From an uncultured Eubacteriales bacterium (GTDB lineage Bacteria; Bacillota; Clostridia; Christensenellales; Aristaeellaceae): a stretch of 42,388 bases of DNA. The notes beneath the pieces were generated by a model. That model made no database searches. It had not been told where the DNA came from and was given only the letters and a program-made list of their open reading frames with translations. The stretch lies in contig CADBCY010000024.1 of assembly GCA_902793325.1 (NCBI GenBank), positions 1-42,388 on the forward strand. The letters run 5' to 3'. Shown here piece by piece: positions 17,596-24,161 of this stretch; the stretch's first letter is position 1, and each line of letters begins with the position of its first letter. Position numbers and translations under genes: made by a program.

Positions 17596-18192
17596 GTGAC
17601 GACCGCTGTAATCATCGTCGCGGCCATCATCCTGCTGGCGACCCTGCTGGCCTTTCCGGAGGCGAAGCTGGGGGAAAAGCTGATGACCGTGCTGAGCGAA
17701 GGCGTGCCGATGGTGGCGTTCCTGGTGGTGTTTGTCACGTTCATGATGACCATCATCTGCCGCTACGTGCTGCGCTTCGCCATTCCGTGGAGCTACGAGG
17801 TCTCCATCCTGGGGTACATGTACTGCATGTTTTTCGGCAGCGGCATCGCGCTGAAGCGGGACGAGCACGTGGTGTTCAGCCTGCTGTACGATAAGCTGCC
17901 GCCCATCGGCAAGCTCATCTGCAAGCTGGTGTACAACGCCGTGCTGGTGGCGCTCATCGCCATCGTGTTCGTGCCGTGCGTGAACAGCCTGATGGGCTCC
18001 ACCATGAAGACCGGCATACTGAAGATGCCCTACAAGGTGGTGTTCGCGCCGTTCCTGTGGATGCTGTTCGAGTGCGCGTTCCGTTGCCTGTTCTACATGA
18101 AAACATCCTGGAAGGAATATAAGCAGACCCGGGCCGGGAAAGCCGGCGCCGAAGTCGCCGAGCGCGAAGGGAAGGAGGTCGCCGAGGCATGA
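17596..18192 (+). CDS. dctQ: TRAP transporter small permease, DctQ family
   Basis: This 198-residue membrane subunit has about four helices plus an initial hydrophobic stretch. The segment VPMVAFLVVFVTFMMTIICR, then VLRFAIPWSYEVSILGYM, fits the DctQ core, with the conserved W.eE-like position reading SYEV. The start is GTG at 17596, as ATG at 17587 opens only a three-codon frame. A GGGAG site lies upstream. The stop overlaps the DctM start (ATGA). Confidence 0.88.
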   Translation: MTTAVIIVAAIILLATLLAFPEAKLGEKLMTVLSEGVPMVAFLVVFVTFMMTIICRYVLRFAIPWSYEVSILGYMYCMFFGSGIALKRDEHVVFSLLYDKLPPIGKLICKLVYNAVLVALIAIVFVPCVNSLMGSTMKTGILKMPYKVVFAPFLWMLFECAFRCLFYMKTSWKEYKQTRAGKAGAEVAEREGKEVAEA

Positions 18193-19475
18193 ACTGGGCC
18201 ATATTTGCCGTATTTGCCGCGATGGTGGTGTGCTTCCTGATCCGCATGCCCATCTCCTTCTCCATGCTGACCGCTTCCATCGTGTACTTCCTGATCAAAG
18301 CCCCGAACATGCTGGGCCAGGTGGCCACGGTGCTGACCGGCAACATGTTCGCCAACTACACGATGCTGGCCGCGCCGCTGTTCATCTTCATGGCGAACGT
18401 GCTGAACGAGGCCGACATTACCGACCGCATGTTCGCGTTCTGCAACGGCCTGCTGGGCCGCCTGAAGGGCGGCACAGCGCAGGTGAACGTGCTGATCTCG
18501 CTGATCTTCTCCGGAATGACCGGCTCTGCCGTGGCGGACGCCTCGGGCATCGGCGTGATGGAGATCGAGCAGATGAAGGCCGAGGGCTACGACGTGCCGT
18601 TCTCCTGCGCCATCACGGCGGCGACGGCCACCATCGGGCCCATCTTCCCGCCGTCGATCCCCATGGTCATCTACGCCATGCTGTCCGGCGCGTCCGTGGG
18701 CAAGCTGTTCATGGGCGGCATGGTGCCGGGCGTGCTGCTGGCCATCATGCTGTCGATCTACTGCCTGGTCATCGCGAAGAAGCGCGACTACCCCGCCGGC
18801 GTGCGGATGGGCTTCAAGCAGTTCCTGAAGGCCACGGTGATCGCCTTCCCGGCGCTGTTCACGGTAATTTTGCTGCTGGGCGGCATCTACACCGGCGTGT
18901 GCACGCCCACCGAGGCGGGCGCGCTGGCGAGCACGTGGGCGCTGCTGATCGCGTTCCTGGTGTACCGCAGCATGGGCCTGGAGAAGCTGGTGTACGTCAT
19001 CAAGAAGACCGCCGCCAACACCGCCACGCTCGCGCTGCTGACCGGCACGTCCCTGCTGTTCAGCTACATCATCAGCCGCGAACAGGTGGCCATCGGCATC
19101 GCCAACTGGGTGGTGAGCCTGACGGACAACAAGTACCTGTTCCTGCTGGTCATCAACGTGGTGTTCCTGTTCCTGGGCTGCGTGATGGACGTCTCGACGA
19201 TCCAGTATGTGTTCGTGCCGATGGTGCTGCCGCTGGTGAAGGCGTTCAACATCGACCTGGTGCACTTCGGCGTGGTGATCTGCCTGAACATGATGATCGG
19301 CCTGTCCACACCGCCGTTCGGCATGGTGCTGTTCATCGTGACCGGCATCGGCAAGACGCAGATGTCCAAGGTCATCAAGGAGATCATCCCCATGGTCGCC
19401 ATCATGATCCTGCTGCTGCTGCTGTGCACCTACGTGCCGCAGATCATCATGTTCATCCCCAACACGATGGGCTGA
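18189..19475 (+). CDS. dctM: TRAP transporter large permease, DctM family
   Basis: This 428-residue protein is the main membrane channel of the TRAP importer, with about 12 helices. Family motifs are FAAMVVCFLIRMPISFSM, PLFIFMANVLNEADIT, GMTGSAVADASGIG, FPPSIPMVIYAMLSG, and near the end LNMMIGLSTPPFG, the diagnostic DctM pattern. It overlaps dctQ by four bases. It is the last gene before a strong terminator. Confidence 0.94.
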   Translation: MNWAIFAVFAAMVVCFLIRMPISFSMLTASIVYFLIKAPNMLGQVATVLTGNMFANYTMLAAPLFIFMANVLNEADITDRMFAFCNGLLGRLKGGTAQVNVLISLIFSGMTGSAVADASGIGVMEIEQMKAEGYDVPFSCAITAATATIGPIFPPSIPMVIYAMLSGASVGKLFMGGMVPGVLLAIMLSIYCLVIAKKRDYPAGVRMGFKQFLKATVIAFPALFTVILLLGGIYTGVCTPTEAGALASTWALLIAFLVYRSMGLEKLVYVIKKTAANTATLALLTGTSLLFSYIISREQVAIGIANWVVSLTDNKYLFLLVINVVFLFLGCVMDVSTIQYVFVPMVLPLVKAFNIDLVHFGVVICLNMMIGLSTPPFGMVLFIVTGIGKTQMSKVIKEIIPMVAIMILLLLLCTYVPQIIMFIPNTMG

Positions 19476-19510
19476 TCCCATCATTTCCTTCCCCGAAGGG
19501 GGGAAAACGC

Positions 19511-19538
19511 CGCGGCGGGGCATTGCGTCCCCGCCGCG
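19511..19538 (+). terminator. Terminator of the lyase/TRAP operon
   Basis: A perfect 10-bp stem (CGCGGCGGGG at 19511-19520, CCCCGCCGCG at 19529-19538) with loop CATTGCGT is followed by TTTGGTTT. The loop also holds the -35 box of the next promoter. Confidence 0.8.
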
Positions 19539-19551
19539 TTTGGTTTATAAT
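19523..19551 (+). promoter_or_regulatory. Promoter of the zinc-ribbon/YhcH/kinase operon
   Basis: TTGCGT (19523-19528) lies in the loop of the upstream terminator. TATAAT (19546-19551) follows after 17 bases. This makes 19588 onward a separate transcription unit despite close spacing. Confidence 0.7.
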
Positions 19552-19587
19552 AGGAGTAGCCGACCGATTCCCGAGGAGGTGCGCGCG

Positions 19588-20070
19588 ATGGCATCCAAGC
19601 GGCTCACCAAGACCTGTCCCCACTGCCGGAAGGTGTACGAGACGCGCACCGTGAGCGCCTGGGGCCGCCAGCCCACCGCCGAGGACTGCTGGGTGTTCGG
19701 CATGCCGCTGAAGTCCTGCCCCAACTGCCACCGGCTGTTCATCGACCGGGATGTGCAGGAGCTGGCCCTCACGCCGCCCCGCAGGCAGGACACGGCCCCC
19801 GTCGGCGGTTCGACGCTGCGCGTCGCGGCGCTCGGCGCGGTGCTGGGCGCGGTGCTGTACGCGGGCGGCCAGCCGGTCCCGGCGATGGTCGCCGGCGGCG
19901 CTGCGGTGCTGTCGGTGGTCGCGGACCTGGCGCTGTATCCCTACCGCATGAAGAAGCTGGAGGCGGAGCGCGCCGCCTCCCGGAAGCGCCTCTCCGACCC
20001 CGCCTACGCCAGGGCGCTGAAGGACGCGGGCTACGCGGTGCCGGAGGAATACCTGAAACCCATCTCATAA
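19588..20070 (+). CDS. Zinc-ribbon membrane protein (160 aa), hypothetical
   Basis: Residues C10-C13 (CPHC) and C44-C47 (CPNC) form a likely zinc ribbon. Two hydrophobic segments follow (LRVAALGAVLGAVLYAGG and AMVAGGAAVLSVVADLALY), then a charged C-terminus. AGGAGG 6-7 bases upstream fixes ATG 19588. No family is recognised. It stands 15 bases before the YhcH gene, so a role in the same sugar locus or a general membrane role is possible. Confidence 0.75.
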   Translation: MASKRLTKTCPHCRKVYETRTVSAWGRQPTAEDCWVFGMPLKSCPNCHRLFIDRDVQELALTPPRRQDTAPVGGSTLRVAALGAVLGAVLYAGGQPVPAMVAGGAAVLSVVADLALYPYRMKKLEAERAASRKRLSDPAYARALKDAGYAVPEEYLKPIS

Positions 20071-20085
20071 ACAGGAGGACTCATC

Positions 20086-20529
20086 ATGATCTTTGACCGC
20101 ATGGAGCGCCTGGGACAGTACAGGGGCATCTGCCCCAACCTGGACGTCCTGATCGACAGCGTGCTGGGGCGCGAGCTGGCCTCGTGGCGGCAGGGCCGGA
20201 ACGAAATCGACGGCGACCGCTGCTTCCTGAACGGCAACGTGGCGCGGCTGGCGCCCGCCAACGACACCTTCGAGCGCCACCTCAAGTACCTCGACCTGCA
20301 GATCCCGCTGGACGAGGGCGAGATCATCACCGTGCGCCCCGTGGAGGACCTGGACTGGCCCGCCTTCGAGGGCGAGACCGGCTTCGCCCACGGGCCCGCG
20401 GGCGTGCCGCTGGACCTCGTCCCCGGCACCTTCGCCATCTTCTTCCCCGGTGACGCGCACAACTGCGGCCTCTCCAAGGCCGGGCAGACGCAGGTGCGCA
20501 AGCTGGTGGGCAAGGCGCTGTTTCGCTAG
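20086..20529 (+). CDS. yhcH: YhcH/YjgK/YiaL family protein (possible sugar anomerase)
   Basis: This 147-residue cupin-fold protein belongs to the DUF386 family that includes NanQ (sialic acid anomerase) and EbgC. The motifs HLKYLDLQIPLDEGE (about 65-79) and FAIFFPGDAHNCGL (about 121-134) match the family H.kyiDiq and fFP.D.H.p signatures, with metal-binding residues kept. It likely helps convert the anomer of an imported sugar acid or its cleavage product. CAGGAGG precedes the ATG. It is followed 75 bases later by a sugar kinase. Confidence 0.88.
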   Translation: MIFDRMERLGQYRGICPNLDVLIDSVLGRELASWRQGRNEIDGDRCFLNGNVARLAPANDTFERHLKYLDLQIPLDEGEIITVRPVEDLDWPAFEGETGFAHGPAGVPLDLVPGTFAIFFPGDAHNCGLSKAGQTQVRKLVGKALFR

Positions 20530-20604
20530 TGCGGCGGACGGGGAGATCCCCCGGGCCCCGGACAGATCCATTTGACCCCGAACAGTCGGAAAGGAGCGAT
20601 ATTT

Positions 20605-21492
20605 GTGAAGATCCTGGACTTTGGCTCGCTGAACATCGACGACATCTACGCCCTGCCCCACTTCGTGCGGCCGGGAGAGACCATCGCCTCCACCGGCTAC
20701 GCCCAGAACGCCGGCGGCAAGGGCTTCAACCAGGGCGTGGCGCTGCGCAAGGCAGGCTGCGCGGTGAGCTTCGGCGGCGCCATCGGCCGCGACGGCCGGT
20801 TCCTGGTGGATTACATGAACGAGCTGGGCGTGGACACCGGCTGCATCGAGGAGCTGGACGTGCCCACCGGCCACGCCATCATCCAGGTGGACGAGGCGGG
20901 CGGCAACTGCATCATACTCTTCGGCGGCGCGAACCGCTGCATCTCCGACGCGCTGATCGACCGCGCCCTCGCGCCGATGGACCCCGGCGACTACGTGCTG
21001 CTGCAGAACGAGATCAACGCCCCGGAGCGGCTGATCGAGAAGGCGTACGCCAAGGGCCTGAACGTGGTGCTGAATCCCTCGCCCGCCGCGCCGGAGATGA
21101 AGGACTGGCCCCTGGACAAGGTGAGCCTGTTCATCCTCAACGAGGTGGAGGGCGGCGACCTGACCGGCGAAACCGACCCCGAGGCCATACTGGACGCGCT
21201 GCTGGCGCGCTTCCCCAACGCGCGCATCGTGCTCACGCTGGGCGAGCAGGGCTCCGTCTACGCCGACGCGACGCAGCGGGTACGGCAGGCGGCCTTCCGC
21301 GCCGACGCCGTGGACACCACCGCCGCGGGCGATACCTTTACCGGCTACTTCCTCAGCGCCGTGCTGGAGGGCAAGGACGTGCCCTACGCGCTGAAGCTGG
21401 CCTCGCTGGCCTCTTCCATCACCGTCAGCCGCCCCGGCGCGGCGAAGTCCATCCCCATGCTGGACGAGGTGCTGGCGCGCATGGAGGGTTGA
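20605..21492 (+). CDS. PfkB/ribokinase family sugar kinase
   Basis: This 295-residue kinase starts with GTG at 20605 after AAAGGAG, giving MKILDFGSLNIDDIYALPHF. Family marks are NAGGKGFNQGVALRKAG (first PfkB signature region, ligand binding), a FILNEVEG segment, and the catalytic VDTTAAGDTFTGYF with the base Asp in GAGD-type form (AAGD). The N-terminal pattern is closer to ribokinase than to fructokinase or KDG kinase. It should phosphorylate a sugar or sugar acid with ATP, perhaps the aldose released by the lyase. Substrate is not decided. Confidence 0.9.
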   Translation: MKILDFGSLNIDDIYALPHFVRPGETIASTGYAQNAGGKGFNQGVALRKAGCAVSFGGAIGRDGRFLVDYMNELGVDTGCIEELDVPTGHAIIQVDEAGGNCIILFGGANRCISDALIDRALAPMDPGDYVLLQNEINAPERLIEKAYAKGLNVVLNPSPAAPEMKDWPLDKVSLFILNEVEGGDLTGETDPEAILDALLARFPNARIVLTLGEQGSVYADATQRVRQAAFRADAVDTTAAGDTFTGYFLSAVLEGKDVPYALKLASLASSITVSRPGAAKSIPMLDEVLARMEG

Positions 21493-21574
21493 TCCCTCCA
21501 ATTCACGATATCCCCGGGCGATTCCCGGAACCCTACGAGCGATCGGTCGAACCGACAGGAAGGAGCGTATCCCC

Positions 21575-22585
21575 ATGGAAAACAGGATCAAGCGCATCGG
21601 CGTACTCACCAGCGGCGGCGATTCCCCCGGCATGAACGCTGCGGTCCGCGCGGTGGTGCGTACCGCCGTTTCCAACGGCATCCAGTGCATCGGCATCCGC
21701 CGCGGCTGGCAGGGCCTCATCACCAGCGACTTCGTGCAGCTCGATGCCGCCAGCGTGGGCCACATCATCTCGCGGGGCGGCACCATGCTCTACACCGCGC
21801 GCAGCAAGGAATTCATGACGGAGGAGGGCCGCCAGAAGGCGGTGTCCACCTGCAGGATGCTGGGCCTGGACGGCATCGTGGCCATCGGCGGCGACGGTAC
21901 CTTCCGCGGCGCGCTGGCGCTGTCGCGGCTGGGCATCCCGGTGATGGGCATTCCCGCCACGATCGACAACGACATCGGCTGCACCAACTACACCATCGGC
22001 TTTGACACCGCCTGCAACACCGCCATCGACTGCATCGACAAGCTGCGCGACACCATGCAGAGCCACGAGCGCTGCTCCGTGGTGGAGGTCATGGGCCGCA
22101 ACGCCGGGTTCCTGGCGCTGTACGTGGGCATCGCCGTGGGCGCCACCGCCGTGCTGGTGCCCGAGCGCGAGCTGGACTTCCAGCGGGACGTGATCGAGCG
22201 CATCCGCAGCGCGCGCCTGGCGGGCAGCACCCACTTCATGATCGTGGTGGCCGAGGGCGTGGGCAGCGCGGTGGAGATCGGCAAGCAGATCCGCGAGGCC
22301 ATCGGCATCGAGCCGCGCGTGACCGTGCTGGGCCACATCCAGCGCGGCGGCACGCCGAACGCCCGCGACCGCGAGACGGCGACCCGCATGGGGTACTTCG
22401 CCGTCAAGGCGCTGCTGGAGGGCCGGGGCAACGCGATCATCGCCACCCGCGGCGGCGACATGGTGGAGACGCCCATCGAGGAGGCGCTGGAGATGAAGCG
22501 CCATCTGCAGATGGACCGCTACGAGGTGCTGGAGACGGTCAGTGTCACCGCGCCCTACGTCCAGCCGCCCGTGGCCGGGCGCTGA
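21575..22585 (+). CDS. pfkA: ATP-type 6-phosphofructokinase
   Basis: This 336-residue protein converts fructose 6-phosphate to fructose 1,6-bisphosphate. Motifs are LTSGGDSPGMNAAVRA (11-26), IGGDGTF (104-110) and IPATIDNDI (126-134) with the catalytic base D131. The GGDGT motif keeps the Gly that marks ATP rather than pyrophosphate use; the other marker position is Ala128, not the Lys of pyrophosphate enzymes. MGRNAGFLAL and GHIQRGGTPNARDR complete the family set. GGAAGGAG precedes the start. It lies 82 bases after the sugar kinase, in the same direction and ahead of a shared terminator. Confidence 0.94.
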   Translation: MENRIKRIGVLTSGGDSPGMNAAVRAVVRTAVSNGIQCIGIRRGWQGLITSDFVQLDAASVGHIISRGGTMLYTARSKEFMTEEGRQKAVSTCRMLGLDGIVAIGGDGTFRGALALSRLGIPVMGIPATIDNDIGCTNYTIGFDTACNTAIDCIDKLRDTMQSHERCSVVEVMGRNAGFLALYVGIAVGATAVLVPERELDFQRDVIERIRSARLAGSTHFMIVVAEGVGSAVEIGKQIREAIGIEPRVTVLGHIQRGGTPNARDRETATRMGYFAVKALLEGRGNAIIATRGGDMVETPIEEALEMKRHLQMDRYEVLETVSVTAPYVQPPVAGR

Positions 22586-22602
22586 TCGACGGCGGCAAAC
22601 CA

Positions 22603-22659
22603 AACTGCACCCCATTTGCCGGCGGGTTACGATACTCGCCGAACAAATGGGGTGCAGTT
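22603..22659. terminator. Bidirectional terminator after pfkA
   Basis: Perfect 17-bp-scale arms AACTGCACCCCATTTG and CAAATGGGGTGCAGTT enclose an inner CGGCG/CGCCG stem. TTCTTT follows on the plus strand and GGTTTGC on the minus. It separates pfkA from the convergent GGDEF gene. Confidence 0.8.
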
Positions 22660-22698
22660 CTTTGCGTCGATCTCCCGGGCGGCTCCGCCCTGCCCGCG

Positions 22699-24063
22699 CT
22701 ATGGCTGGCCGCACACCTCGCATCTGCCGCCGCCGCTGTTCTTCACGCGGTACAGCGCGGCGTCCGCCTCGTGGAACAGCCTGTCGAAGTCCGTGAAATG
22801 CACGCCGTAGGCCGCGCCGCAACTGATGTGGATGCCCGGGACGCCGCCCTCGGGCTCGCCGAGCACCTCGTTGATCCGCTCCACCTTCTTGCAGATCAGC
22901 TCCGCGGAGCTCGGGTTGGTGTGCACCATGATCACCGCGAACTCGTCGCCGCCGATGCGGCACACGAAGTCCTGCGCGCGGAAGGCGTTCTGGATGGTTA
23001 TGGCCACCCTGGCCAGCACGCGGTCGCCCATCTTGTGGCCGTAGGTGTCGTTCACGGGCTTGAAGCGGTCCACGTCGAACAGCACCAGCGCGGAGGTCTC
23101 CCAGTTCGTGTTGCGCTGGATGAAATCGTAGCCGTTGCGGTTGTAGACGCCGGTGAGGTTGTCGTGGGTGGCCTCGTAGGCCAGCTCCTCCTTCTGCTCG
23201 CGGTTCGTCTCGTACATCAGGTTGTAGGTGCGGGCCAGGAACTGGAACTCCTTGGAGCCCTTGACGGGGATGGGCTGCTCCGCGCGGATGTACATTACCG
23301 CCCGCACCAGCGGGCTGATGATCAGAAGCAGCGTCAGCAGCATCGTAAACAGCGTGATGGAGATGGACAGCACGATCAGCATTCGCTGCCGGTTCAGGAT
23401 ATCGGTCAGGCCGTCCGCGGTCGCCTCCTGCTGGCCGTCGATCTCCAGCGCCAGCGCCTGCAGGCACTGCTGCATGTTGTCGGAGATGAGGTTCTTCTTG
23501 CTGTGGTAGATGTCGTCAAACACCATGGAGCGCGCCAGCGCGGCCTTCTCCTTGTTCGGCAGGGCGGCGTCCTCCGGCGACAGCTCCACGGCCTGTATGA
23601 CCTCCGGGTATTCCGAGAGCTTCTTGCCGAAGGCCTCGATGGTCAGGCGCATGGCGTAGTACTCGCGGTCCATCAGGTCCACGGATTCCGCCATGGCCGC
23701 GACCAGCGCGCGATAGGCTTCCGTATCGCTCAGGAAGTTGTGGACGTTCTCCACCGCGCTGTCGCGGCGGCGGTTCACCTCGGCCTCCTCGAAGTAGTTG
23801 TCCAGGTAGACGCGCTTGCCCGTCTCCACGAAGCAGCGCACCTGCTCCGTCAGGTAGTCCGAGCCGGTCTGCAGGTCGTAGGCATCCCGCTGCCAGTGGA
23901 TGTAATTCTCGGTGTAGTCGCGCAGCTTGGAATACCCGGTGTACGCGCTGTACGTGGCGACGAGCAGCAGCGCGGAGATCACCAGCGTGATCGCGGCCAT
24001 GGACAGGTTCAGGTTCCGGATCGAGATGCCCTTACCGTTCTTCTTCCCTTTGTTTTCCGCCAT
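22699..24063 (-). CDS. Membrane-bound diguanylate cyclase (GGDEF)
   Basis: This 454-residue protein has two helices (about 18-40 and 228-252) flanking an extracytoplasmic helical sensor of about 190 residues, then a short linker and a C-terminal GGDEF domain (about 300-450). The active site is intact (GGDEF at 371-375), and an I-site RAQD stands five residues before it. LFDVDRFKPVNDTYGHKMGD is standard. It should make c-di-GMP with product inhibition. The tail ends GGGRCEVCGQP, with two nearby Cys of unknown role. GGAGAAGAAG precedes the start. It lies 98 bases after an EAL gene, probably in the same transcript. Confidence 0.9.
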   Translation of the reverse strand: MAENKGKKNGKGISIRNLNLSMAAITLVISALLLVATYSAYTGYSKLRDYTENYIHWQRDAYDLQTGSDYLTEQVRCFVETGKRVYLDNYFEEAEVNRRRDSAVENVHNFLSDTEAYRALVAAMAESVDLMDREYYAMRLTIEAFGKKLSEYPEVIQAVELSPEDAALPNKEKAALARSMVFDDIYHSKKNLISDNMQQCLQALALEIDGQQEATADGLTDILNRQRMLIVLSISITLFTMLLTLLLIISPLVRAVMYIRAEQPIPVKGSKEFQFLARTYNLMYETNREQKEELAYEATHDNLTGVYNRNGYDFIQRNTNWETSALVLFDVDRFKPVNDTYGHKMGDRVLARVAITIQNAFRAQDFVCRIGGDEFAVIMVHTNPSSAELICKKVERINEVLGEPEGGVPGIHISCGAAYGVHFTDFDRLFHEADAALYRVKNSGGGRCEVCGQP

Positions 24064-24161
24064 GTTCTTCTTCTCCTAAATCGGCGCCCGGCCTGCCGCG
24101 AAGGCGCGCCCGGAGGGCCGATGACTCCCCCAAGCGTATTTCCCACGCCCCGAAACGGGCG

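Noticed and set aside
21575-22585. Pyrophosphate-dependent PFK
   Set aside because: The marker motif is GGDGT and the second position is Ala rather than Lys, which favours ATP.
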